NCBI RefSeq assembly: GCF_965638725.1
Contig: NC_134950.1
Coordinates: 104,892,802-104,956,801 of the forward strand
DNA: 64,000 bases
Source of the DNA: Aptenodytes patagonicus
Lineage: Eukaryota; Chordata; Aves; Sphenisciformes; Spheniscidae
Reading direction: 5' to 3'
The notes under the pieces were generated by a model, which saw only the letters and a list, made by a program, of their open reading frames with translations, did not search any database and was not told the DNA's origin. Shown one piece after another: positions 1 to 12,500 of the stretch (positions are counted from its first letter, which is position 1; each line of letters opens with the position of its first letter). Both the position numbers and the translations under genes were made by a program.

Positions 1-129
1 ACCTTTACTGGGGGCAGAATTGTTCTACACTTGGAAAATAACCACATTTTGAAAGTAAAATCGTCAAGTGGCCGAACGTGGTAGGGCAAATCCCAGCCAC
101 CGCGAGGTTTACGTGCCTTGCACAACACT

Positions 130-512
130 TCTGGAGGTCGGAGCAGGGCCCGGGGCTGCCCGGGCCTTGCGGGGACACAGGCCGCGGTGACGGGTGACGG
201 CCGCCGGCGGGGGCACGTTGGGTGCCGCAGGCTGCGGCCGCCGCTCCGTTACCGGCTCCGCCCGCAGCCATTGCCCGCCGGCGGTGAGGCCAGGGGCGAG
301 CTCCAGCCCGGCTGGCAGCGGCGGCCGTAACCCGCGCCGAGTGGCCCGGCCCGGCCCAGCCCCCACCGCGGAGCCGCCGTCGGCCGCGCTCCTCCCAAGC
401 TGCGCTGGGGAAACCCCTCCGCCGCCCGGGCTCCTCCTTCGCCGCGGCTGCGCGCTGGGAGCCGGGCCGGGCCGTGCGGTGCGGTGCGGTGCGGTGCGGA
501 GAGTGCGCGCCT
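130..512 (+). promoter_or_regulatory. MRS2: CpG-rich 5' flank and promoter region of MRS2
   Basis: This stretch directly upstream of the MRS2 start codon is very GC-rich and dense in CpG, and the same composition continues through exon 1 to about 900. I see no TATA box. That fits a CpG-island housekeeping promoter for a mitochondrial protein gene. In human DNA the gene upstream of MRS2 is DCDC2, transcribed divergently; I found no DCDC2 coding exon in 1-512. Bases 1-129 are AT-richer and hold nothing I can name. The transcription start cannot be placed from sequence. Confidence 0.6.
474..498 (+). repeat. GGTGC-type short tandem repeat before the MRS2 start codon
   Basis: About five units of GCGGT/GGTGC lie head to tail and end about 15 bases before the MRS2 ATG at 513. 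They probably belong to the 5' UTR or core promoter. The G runs are short. Length may vary between individuals. Confidence 0.7.
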
Positions 513-3500
513 ATGCTGCGCACCGGGCTGTTCACCCGCGCCCTGGGCTGCCCCCGCGGGGCGGTGCGGGGCTGCTGCTGCGCGCCCCGCGGCTGGGCGG
601 GCGCGGCGGGCGGCGGGTCCCGCTTGCGGGCCGCCCTGGGGCTGCCGCCGGGCCAGGGCCGGCCCCCGGGAGTGGCGGTGCCGCCGTGCGCCCGGGGGCT
701 GCGCTGGGCGGGTAAGCGCTGAGGCTGAGGCTGAGGCTGAGGCTGGGGCTGGGGCGGGCCGGGCCGGGCCGGGCCGGGCTTGCCGCCGGCCGGCCCTGCG
801 GCCAGGCCCCGCGGAACCCTGCGGCGGTGGCCCCCCTGTGCGCCCCGGCAGGCCTCGCTGTGCGGGCCCGCGGGCGGGCAGGGAGGGAGGGTGACACCCG
901 GCCGGGGACTGGGAAACCAAACCGGCAGTAGCTGCACTCGGTGCGATATCGGCCTCCTGCCCAGGCTCTGCTGGGCCGGTGTCAAGTTCGTAGGGGCCTT
1001 CTCATGGTTGATGCTTCTTAGTCTCTGTGTCAGTGCGTTATGTAGATGGCTTACAGTAGGGCACCACATAATTAAAGGCAAAGTGCAGTGTGCTGGAAGT
1101 AGAAATATCTTGTCTTTCTTCAGGTAAATTTTATCAACATGCTACAACAGAGGCCTCCCAAGCCACCTTAGCTAGCGTGTCTCCTGTTTTTGCAGTGGTA
1201 AGTATGTGCAGGCATTTCCAGCAACGAGGGCAGCTTGTGCAAGGTCATGGTGCTCTTTCTTTTTTTTTCTTAAAGCATCAGAAGAGCAGATGGATTAGTC
1301 TCTCGGAGAACGTCCCTAGTTCTAAATTGTTGCTTTAAGGTATTCTGACTTGAGGACCAGTTACGGTATACAGTGTTCATCAACATGTTTTTCTAAGATC
1401 CAGCATCTGATGGAAGTTCTGTTGCTTTAATTGTGAAGGCAGGTCAACTCTTAGAAGTGCTGCAGTCAGGTTTCTTGTTAAGCTTGTCAAGGCTTGCTAA
1501 TGCCTTTTAGAAATATTCCTGTGTCTTGCTAGCTGCAAGTCTAAGCAAACATAGGATTTGGGGAAAAACAAGCGCTCTCTCTATTCTTTATTAAAATGAG
1601 TCTGAAAGCTATTTGCAAACTGCTTGATTGACATTATTAGTGCATGTGAGGGAAGGTAGGGCCTCCTTGCTGGGAACGAAAAGCAGTCATTCTGCAACAA
1701 GGTGCATGCAGGTGGGTCCTTGTGGCCATGTAACTCCTGTTGCAGCTCTACTGGAATGTATGCTTAGGTATGTTTAATTTGTGGGCAGTTATTTTTAAAG
1801 CCAGTAATATGGAATTAAGCTACATGGTTTATGAGCAAAACAGCAAACTTTCTGATTAAGCAGACGTTGCATTTTTTCCAATAAAATAATTTTACTAGGA
1901 GATACAAGTGTTAAATGAATAATCTGAATGACAAGTGCTAAGACAAGAAGGATTTAGATGCAGGTTACTAGCTGAATAGCATGCTAATGCAATACTTGAC
2001 ATGGGCACAAGGCCTAACTACCCAATTTATGGTACTCATTACTTTTTAAATTTTATTTGTAAATTTTTCAGATTGGTCCGGAGGACATAGCAAAATTTGT
2101 AATCCAGAATGTAAGATGCCCTGCTGATCTCTTTTCCCTGGTATCGAGTGATAGGACACGTGGGCATGGTTCAAAGCTGTGCCGGGGAGGTTTAGACTGG
2201 ACATTAGGAAGCATCTCTTTACCAAGAGGGTGCTCAAACCCTGGAACAGGCTTCCTAGAGGTGGTCGATGCCCCGTGCCTGTCAGTGGTGAAGAGGCATT
2301 TGGACAGCACCCTTAATCATATGCTTTCACTTTTGGTCGGCCCTGAACTGGTCAGGCAGTTGGACTCGACCATTGTTGTAGGTCCCTTCCAACTGAAATA
2401 GTCTATTCTATTCTATTCTATTCTATTCTATTCTATTCTATTCTAAGTCTGATCCTCTGTAAATCACCTCCTTCCCAAGGTTTATGTAGGAACATGGTCA
2501 TGCAGATGACACTGGTTTTATTTGGTGTGTATACAAACACAGTGAAATATATGGCAATTTGGTGCAATATTTTTCTTAATTGGGATGAACTGTGAAGAGG
2601 GGGCATAAAAAGTTGCTTTTTCTTCTTAATGTATTCTACATTTGACTTCTAGGCAAGTGCAAACAATTTTAGAAATTGATTTCTTGTTTTGTAGTAGTTC
2701 TGTGAAAAAAATATTTTTTTCCACTCCTTTAGATGAAGCTTGACAAAGAAGGAAATACTACCTATTTTGGTGAGTTTTCATTGTAATTTATTTTGTTTGT
2801 TGGTTTTTTTTTTTTGTCTTTTTTTCCTTGTCCAATACAGAAAACCCAACTGGGAATCTACATGGGGTAGAAAATTATTTTTGGATATATATATACACAC
2901 ACACAGAATATACATATATTATACTGTTAAAAGACGTGTAGATGCGGCACTTAGGGACATGGTTTAGTGGGCACGGTGGTGTTGGGTCGACGGTTGGACT
3001 CAATGATCTTAGAGGTCTTTTCCAACCTTAATGATTCTATGATTCTATGATTATACATATATATACACATATATATACACACACAGAATATACATATTCA
3101 CTGTATTTATTTGGGATGTTGCAGCTTTTCCTCTGTTTTGCTGCTTTCTGTTGGTCTTCATAGCATCTTTATTGTTACAATTTTTGTATATTTTTAAGTA
3201 CTATTTTGAAAATAACATATACCATCTTTCACAGTAAGGTAATTTTTACTTTTTCTTTTCCCTTTTTGACCAGCATGCTACTTTCCCTGCCTTGTATTTC
3301 CCTTCTGTAGGATTACATATGATTTCTCAAACGAGTCACTTCGTTTCTGACATGAAATTAATTGTCATGGCCAACTTTTTCACTTACATCTAGAATTTTT
3401 CTCTTTCCACTCAAGATACAGTCTCCTAAACTTCGTAAAAATAAAATACATTGAGGAATCAATGGCAGGAAGTTTGTTTTAAAGGTAGCACAGCTTTTCT

Positions 3501-6500
3501 TTCTTTTGCAGGGCTTAATAACACACTAAAACGTAATTTCAGAACATATATGCTTGTCTTCTAAATGTCTTAATCTAAAAATATTTTTATGATAGAAAAG
3601 AAGAAAACAGAATTGTACCAGGAATTGGGTCTTCAAGCTCGAGATCTAAGATTTCAACACTTAATGAGCATTGCAACTAGGAACAACAGGATCATCATGA
3701 GAATGGAGGTAATGGTTTCCCTGAAGCTGAGTGTAAACTTGAACTGTGTCTTATCCTTGCAGTTGTATTTTCTTGCACAGTTCTTTTAATACCAGCTTTC
3801 TATTACATGCAGTCCAGCAGTAAATGTGTCTTTGGAGCTCTACCTAGCAATCAGTGGTGTGGGTTTATCAACAGTACATATTAATGACCATTCTCCTAGT
3901 TGAGCACGGGAGAAACATTACTAACATTGTCATCGAAGTAAAGGCTTACGAGGAGTCTCTTTTCAGTCATACCACCACTAGCACAGTGCTGTGTCTGAAC
4001 CATGGGGAATCTGCTAGTTTGTAGTTAGCATGAGATGCTGTTATTTTCCTGCCTGAAAAGACATTTGAAGAGTGGCTTTATCAAAGCCTAAATTATCAAA
4101 TGCATTACAGAGTTATGAGAAGTCTTCAGAGAGTTTTTTTCAGACTCCTACATGTATTGTCTTTTTCAGTTCTTGAAGGCTGTCATAACACCAGAGTTTC
4201 TTCTGATACTGGATTATCGTAATTTAAATCTGGAACACTGGCTCTTCAATGAACTAGCGTCTCAGCTGGCTGGGGAAGGTCAACTAGTTACATATTCCCT
4301 GCCCTTTGAATTCCGAGCTATAGAAGCAATCCTGCAGTACCGGGTGAGCTATCTCATTTTTATTTAAATTGTTTTGGAAGTTGTTGCTTCATAGAAAGGA
4401 CAGTATGATTTTATTCTTGTCTTAATATTTATACATACACATTTGTATATGTATTCCACACTTACTGTAGCAGCTCTTTTTTCGTTTTGGCTTTTGTTGC
4501 TTTAGTTTTTATGGTTTTGTGTGAGTGTGTGTGTTTCCATTCCCTCCCCAAGAAAGTGCTAATTGGATGTGATGGCTTCACCATCATTTGGACAATTAAA
4601 AAACAAGTCAGAGTACCTTTCTAGAGACATGCTGTAGCTGAAATGGAAGTCACACAAAAGTGCTGAGGTTTTTGGCCTCTTGGGCAGAAGTCAGATAATG
4701 ATTTCTAGCTATCCTTAAAAATCTATGCTTGCTAATGCTAATATGACATTTCTAGACAAATAGCATTTTAGCTTTATCAGCCTCATTGGTGTGGTTGTCA
4801 CTGGGTTTCAGTTCAGTGCAAATCGCTTTTATAAAATGCTGTATTTTGCACTGGCTTTACCTTGTAAGTGGTATCTCTATAGCAAGTACTTCCCAGGCAT
4901 TGGAAAGCAGATTGTGTTAACTGCCTATTACTGTGAATTCTGTGTTCAGAGACAGGAGTCAGTTGCCCAAGTAATTCTAAAGGGATTGCTTTAATTCTTA
5001 TGAAGGATCATGTTGTTATCTAGATCAGCAAACTGCAGGGGAGACTTAACACTTTGCAGCCTCAGATCCTTGAGACACTGGAAGCTCTAGTGGACCCCAA
5101 GCTTTTGTCTGTGGATAGGAGTAAACTACACATTCTCCTGCAAAATGGCAAGAGGTAAATAAGAGTAAGCTGTGAAGAGACTAGAAGATGACCATAGAAA
5201 ATTATGTGCAATGATATGTTAGAAAATGGTATCTAATATTAGTTTCCTAGATTACTGTAATGCTGGGTTGTGCATCTTACTTGTAAAAATCGGTATATGA
5301 AATACCTAGTGATATGGGGAAAAACAGAAAAAGGGAAGTCCATTCCGAGTTGTCAGAAATACAGTCAAGCTTCTTAAATAGCATCTGACAGAACAAAATA
5401 ATATCCAAGAGAGCAAAATAACATCATGAAAATGTTCCCCATAATGTGATTAGCTTTTGGATCTATGCTTTAAGGTTACTAGTACTAATACACTGGTACC
5501 TTCATATATTAGCCTCTCTGATATGACAGTGCAAATATGCACTCGCTACATGCTCATGGAGTGCTTGTTTTTTCTGACTTACGAATATATCCAGAAAACA
5601 CATTTGAATCCCTTATAGTGTGTGTCTGTAGCTCGCTGGTCCCCAGACAGATCACTGCCACTGCTAAGTGTGTGGCCTGTAGAGCATTTTTTGAAGGAGC
5701 TCTTAGAATCCTGTAAGGAAGTCTTCCCTGACCACTCCATCTGGCGAGGGTGCTGGCTGGCAAACTCGTTTAGAGATTACCTTTGTGCACTGGTGCCAGT
5801 GGGGATTACTTGACCTTTTGCCTGTTCTTTCTTCAGCTTATCAGAACTGGAAACAGATCTTAAAGTTTTCAAAGAAACAATTCTGGAGATCTTAGATGAA
5901 GAAGAATTAATAGAAGAGCTCTGTCTATCTAAATGGACTGATCCACAAGTATTGTATGTATATTTTGAAACCACATACTTTTTTAACAGTGTGTTTTGTT
6001 TAAGGAGAACTTGAACACTAAACTGGGTGTGCCCTGCCAAAAAGCAGAAAGAAAAAGACTTTCTAATTTTTTAAAGCCCTAATGCTTGCCGCTTCAGAAA
6101 TCATTGTATTTGCCATTTTGGAGAGGGACTCCGTTAGCACTAGTCATATTACGCAGTTTCAAATAGTTCTGGGCATAACAGGCCAGATCATCTAGTATGT
6201 AATGGGATGGGAGCAGGATGGCAGGAGGAGAAAAAGCAAATGTTATTTTTCAATACAAATTAACATTTTCTGGGAGAATGTTCTTCAGTTTCACCAAAAA
6301 AATGAAGAGGCAGGTTTTAAAGCTTGTCTCAAATAGTTCAGACACCACACTTCCTTTGTTAGAAGTGTTCTGAACACCTTGCTTCTAGTGTTTTGCTCAC
6401 CAGCAGAACCTGAAGGAAAGAGGCCCTGGAGCAATCTTGTTGTGCACCTGAAGAGCAGCATTTCAGGAAAAATGTACATGCAGAAATAGCCCTATTGCAC

Positions 6501-9500
6501 TCTCACATTCTGGTGAAAGGCAGCACACAGCAGCAGCAGCACCGGTCGCTTTAACAAAGACTAAAAAGCAAAAAGATAATGTATATCAGATCCCAATATG
6601 TTTTGGGCTGAATTGTATTTAAATATTGGGCATACAGACATGTTTTAAGTTTAAGCAGATAACAGAAACTACCTTTCAGGGTCCTTTGTGAAGTTGCTGA
6701 ATAATACTTTTGCCTAACCAAATTGCATGTGGATATTAATACTGTTCACACGGTAGCATGGGTTTGAAATCAGGAGATAGTTTCTTGCCCTGCACAGCTT
6801 AGTCTAAATGTGCAGCAGAAACTCAGTATTCCAGAAGTGGGACGCCGTTTGCTTTTCTAATGCATCTGCTGGAGCAGTATCCGGAGGGCTCTGAATTCCA
6901 GGCTGCTCCTGAGCCAGCAGCTGGTCTTCATCCTGCTTTTGCTCACAGCCTTCCTTTGGACTTAATACAAGCTGCTGGCAAATACCTTCTCGCCTCATGG
7001 TAGACAATGTGTGGGGAACATCTAGGAAAGATATCAAGGTCACCTTACACTCTCATGTCAGGAGAAACCTGAAGTCATCCCTTCTTTCAGGCACTGTTGC
7101 AAAAGAGTAGGAGAGGTGGTGGGAGGTTGTCTAAAGAGTGCTGGAGCCATGCTACAGGATGCAGTGAGGCAGTACATGCATGAGGCGTACCAGGAAACAC
7201 TAGCCACGACAGCACGTTTGCAGGCAGGCTGGCAGTGTGTGGACAGCTCTTTTGGCTCCAGGATTGATGCAGGTGATGTGTGGTATTTGTTGAACTCAAG
7301 AAGCCTTAGAAGGTGTGGAGGAACTCAGTTAGGCATGGAGGTGCCATCAGAGATCATTCGCAGCAGGAATGGTGAGCTGAGCCCAGAAAGACAAGATGAG
7401 GCAGACATCATATCTGTGTGAAGGGATGGCAGACTGTCAAAGACTGATGAGACAGATGGAGGCTAGTTAATGAAAGCAAATCAGGTGGTGGTTATTTTCA
7501 AGTCCGTATGCCTGTTGTTTCCCTTTGTATATCCACACAGGAGCCGATGTAAAGGTACTCATCAAATCAAGACCTTGAGCTGAATCTGTAATACAGCAGA
7601 TAGGTAGTGGTCTAAGGCTTTCAAGTCTGCAACTCCTCTCATCTGCATGCAGTAAAAACCTCAAGGTGTGAAGGGCTTTAAAATCAGCCTAGCTAACTCA
7701 AAGTTTCTGCCCCATAAGAGAGAAACTGAGGGCTCTGTTAAAGGTCCTCAGGGAGCTTATGTGGGTTGATTCTTAAGACGTATCACTTACTTTCTTGGGA
7801 AACCATTTCAGAGCGGTTCCTTTAACAGTCAGCAATGCCAGGAGGAGATTCTTTAAAAAATTTAGTCTCTAGAGAAATTAGGTCATACCACAGAAGAAAA
7901 AATTAATCTTCCTGGCTTTGCTGCTAGTTTCCAAGCTCTTGTGGATCTCGGGTGCCTCAGCTTTCATCTACACAGTGAACAATCCAGTACAACGCCAGAA
8001 ACATACATACCTGTTCCAGAGAAGGCTGTTGCACCAGCAGTCAGACCATGAAGTAAGATGAAAGTCTCTCAGACAGAGTTCACTTAGGAGAGCAGCATCT
8101 TTCATTTGATGCTCACTCTTCAGCTGCTTCATGCTCCCAAAATGTTTTGCAGTAATTACTGTGTATAGCTGAAACACCTTACAACAGAACTATTTTAATA
8201 TACACCTAAAACACCTCCCTCACAGTGTAATTGTTTGTGTGTTGACTTTTGGTTATGTTTTATTCTTGGAGTTTTTGACTGCACTGTTACCAGCTTCCAC
8301 CACTTGAGGGCACCAAGAAATTAAGCATCTCCTTTCAAAATTGTCAGCGCTTTATAATAATAATAATATAAACATTTATAATAATATAAACTTCATAAAT
8401 AATACAAAATTTATATAACTTTACAACTTTTTAGTATCTGAAAAAGTAAGATTTGTGGTGTTGTGCATGCCTTGAGCACATCAAATGCTAACTGCTCTAC
8501 TCAAAATAATTGCCTATGCTGATCAGCTGATAGATATAAAAATATGCCTTTTATTTTAAGCTGTTGGTATTGATGGAAGTTCCTCACTGAAAAGATTGGA
8601 TTTTGAGATCTAGTGTCTAACAGCACTGTTGTTGTTGGCTGTTCCCCACAACTCTTACGTGCCTTGTCTTAACACATCAATAATACACTTCTATACAACG
8701 TGTAGCTAACCAGAAAAATATAAATTGTTGCTTACAGTGAGGAGAGTACATCTGGGATTGACCATGCAGAGGAAATGGAGCTGCTGCTGGAGAACTATTA
8801 CAGACAAGCAGAAGATCTTGCAAATGAAGCTCGTGAACTCAGAGTACTGATTGACGACTCAGAAAGCATAATCTTTATCAACCTGGACAGGTTAGCTACC
8901 CTATCTGTTGGACTGCCAAAAGCTGAGTAGAATTTAATGCTGCCTAGTCTTTCTCAAAGCTGCCCACAAGGAAAGTTGGGGAATTCCATCTTCATGAGGG
9001 TTTGAATGACAATGAGACAACCAGGGGATCAGGCCCAGCCAGCACGGATTCATGGGAGGCAGGTCCTGCTTGACCAACCTGATCTCCTTCTATGACCAGG
9101 TGACCCGCCTAGTGGATGAGGGAAAGGCTGTGGATGTGGTCTACCTGGACTTCAGTAAGGCCTTTGACACCGTCTCCCACAGCATTCTCCTAGAGAAGCT
9201 GGCAGCTTACGGCTTAGACAGGTGTACTCTGCGCTGGGTCAAAAACTGGCTGGACGGCCGGGCCCAGAGAGTTGTGGTGAATGGAGTTCAATCCAGTTGG
9301 CGGCCGGTCACGAGCGGTGTTCCCCAGGGCTCAGTTTTGGGGCCGGTCTTGTTCAGTATCTTTATCAATGATCTGGAGGAGGGGATCAAGTGCACCCTCA
9401 CTAAGTTTGCAGACGACACCAAGTTGGGCGGGAGTGTTGATCTGCTCGAGGGTAGGAAGGCTCTGCAGAGGGACCTGGACAGGCTGGATTGATGGGCCGA

Positions 9501-12500
9501 GGCCAACTGTATGAGATTCAACAAGGCCAAGTGCCGGATCCTGCACTTGGGTCACAACAACCCCATGCAGTGCTACAGGCTTGGGGAAGAGTGGCTGGAA
9601 AGCTGCCTGTCGGAAAAGGACCTGGGGGTGCTGGTTGACAGCCAGCTGAACATGAGCCGGCAGTGTGCCCAGGTGGCCAAGAAGGCCAATGGCATCCTGG
9701 CCTGTATCAGAAATAGTGTGGCCAGCAGGAGTAGGGCAGTGGTTGTCCCCCTGTACTGGGCACTGGTGAGGCCGCACCTCAAATTCTGTGTTCAGTTTTG
9801 GGCCCCTCACTACAAGAAGGACGTTGAGGTGCTGGAGCGTGTCCAGAGAAGGGCAACGAGGCTGGTCAGGGGTCTGGAGAACAAGTCTTATGAGGAATGG
9901 CTGAGGGAACTGGGGTTGTTTAGCCTGGAGAACAGGAGGCTGAGGGGAGACCTCATCGCTCTCTACAACTACCTGAAAGGAGGTTGTAGCGAGGTGGGTG
10001 TTGGTCTCTTCTCCCAAGTAACTAGTGACAGGACGAGAGGAGATGGCCTCAAGTTGTGCCAGGGGAGGTTTAGATTGGACGTGAGGAAAAATGTCTTTAC
10101 TGAAAGAGTGGTGAAACATTGGACCAGGCTGCCCAGGGAAGTGGTTGAGTCCCCATCCCTGGAAGTATTTAAAAGACGTGTAGATGAGGCGCTTAGGGAC
10201 ATGGTTTAGTGGGCATGGTGGTGTTGGGTTGACGGTTGGACTCGATGATCTTAGAGGTCTTTTCCAACCTTAATGATTCTATGATTCTATGAATGGACTT
10301 GCAGTCACAGCACAAGAAGCTGCATTGCTCTTTTCTTGTCGGTGAACTGGATAAAGCAAAGCAACAAGACAGCATAATTAGTATGTGTAAAAACCTCTCT
10401 AGCTAGGCATCAGTTTTCCCTAGCAGGAGAAACCAAGCTTCTCCTAGATCCTTCTGGGGAGCTATTCACTAAAGGAAATGTCTGCAAATTTAGGAGCAAA
10501 ATAAAATTCTACTCAGGAAAGTTTACTCTTAATTCAGCAAAACTGACTTATTTAAGAGTCTGGCTAGGCTACTCAGGTGTTCAGTACAAGTTGCATTATC
10601 ACTTTATGGAGTGATACAAGAATGAGTAACTTTGGAGCGAGTATTTTCTCTCTGTATGCTACAGTTCTCACTACTAGTCAGCTTTCTCACTGAAAAATAA
10701 TTGTAGCTTGCATTTGCAAGCACACGCCGCTCTGTCTTTGAGGTCAGTGTTTAATATATTTTCTCCTCTTTACTGGGGAGTTATCTGTAGAAGCAATTGG
10801 CGGATGCTGCATCAGGAAACCACAAAAATCCTTTTGGGGAAGACTTGAATATGGAATTCTCCAAAACAGGCTCAAGTTTATAGTCTGCAGCATTTACCAA
10901 CTCTACTTCTTTGTAAGTATATTCATTTGCAAGGTAACAGTAAATTTTTGTTTCTTGTGAATACGGACATATAAATTCCAGCCAGTTAGCGGTGAGAGAA
11001 CACAAATTTCCATGGAAATTTACTGTTACTCTGTGTGTATACACCTCTAAGAAGTGAGCGATGCTGGAAAGTCTGATGATGATTAAGGAGAACCTGCTGC
11101 CTTAGAGGTATCCTGATGCAGCAATTTCAAAATGATAGCCTCTTTTATACTGTTGTTTCATGAGCTTTGTCACTGGGTTGCCTAATTCCAGCATGACTTC
11201 CTCTCTTTCACTATTTGGTTTTATTGCATGCTGTATGGTATTTGAGAATTTAGGCAGCAAATCAATTTTTGGGTTCCCCTTACAGATGTTTCTCCCTTCT
11301 TTAGCCACCGTAATGTGATGATGAGACTGAACTTGCAGCTGACTATGGGGACTTTCTCTCTCTCTCTCTTTGGACTCATAGGAGTTGCATTTGGTATGAA
11401 CTTGGAGTCATCTCTTGAAGAGGTAAGGAACGAGTGCTGCTTTTATCAGTGACATAAAACATGCGCCCTACTCTTACCGTGCATTTTATGTTCAGTACAA
11501 CTTCATTCTTTCCATAGGTAAAGCTCCAGATTTATATTAGAGTGTGAATATAATTTAGTCCAGTGATTCATGTGTTCATGCAGTCACTTTTTTGTAAGCA
11601 AATTACTGTATGGCTAACTGCACAGTATTGCAGCCTTTTTTCTGTGTAATGTCCATGGAAGAGAAACAGGAAGACAAATCTATGGTTGTATAAGGACTGA
11701 CTAAAAAGCAGTATTAAGGTTTCTTTAATGATCATCTATTCTGAAAAGACCAGCTTTGTCTTCCAGGTACAAGAGTATCTGGCAAGCAGCCAGGGCATTT
11801 CCAGCACACCAGAGGAAATACTCTACTGTCAATTACATGTTATACCTAGACTGGGGGGGGTACAGACTGAGGGGTACAAATTTACAATTGCACATGCTAT
11901 CTTTAAAACAAAAAAAAACAAAACAAAGCAAAGACTTCATCCTTTCCAAATCCATTAAATAGAAGGGTTGAATTTCCAAACTTCCCAGTGAAGGAAGGAA
12001 AACTGTGTGGGACAGTAACAGAATACACTAGGGTGATTCCTAAATAAAATGCTTTGCTATGAAACAGTCCTTTTCCCAAGGTAGGGCTTGGCTGTTGATG
12101 ATAGGGAGTTTACCACTTCCTGCCAGAAAGGAGGAGAACACTGGTGGGGCGTGAGAGATTATCTTTGGATAATCCCTTTTCTGAAGAGAGAGTTGCATGA
12201 CTAATGGGAACGTTCTGTCAGTAGGACCCCAGAATATTTTGGCTGGTGACAGGGATTATGTTTCTGGGAAGCGGTCTGATATGGCGACGCTTGCTTTCCT
12301 TCCTTGGGCGGCACCTAGAACCTCCACTACCTCCTCACGTACGTATGGCTGGCTAGGGTTTCTGCTTCAGACTCTGCGTGTACGGTCCACTTCTAAAGCA
12401 GGAAATAAGCCATTGTAGAGGGGTGGGCCACAGAGCATGGGGGAATTCAGCTCAGTGTCTCCTTGACAAAGGAGAAGGTTCTTCCTAGCTGGATTGAATG

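Noticed and set aside
1-512. First exon of DCDC2 expected upstream of MRS2
   Set aside because: No frame on the minus strand resembles the DCDC2 N-terminus; the exon is probably outside the window.
5-1081. Long minus-strand open frame over the MRS2 CpG island
   Set aside because: It is Arg/Pro/Gly-rich with no domain, begins at a non-ATG codon and lies opposite a firm exon. It is an artefact of GC-rich DNA with few stops.
5554-5813. Overlapping short open frames in MRS2 intron 6
   Set aside because: They lie in intron between verified exons, have no domain and contradict each other in strand.
9052-10209. Reverse-transcriptase-like open frames as a host gene
   Set aside because: They are typical CR1 LINE coding sequence with a CR1 3' tail, inside an MRS2 intron.
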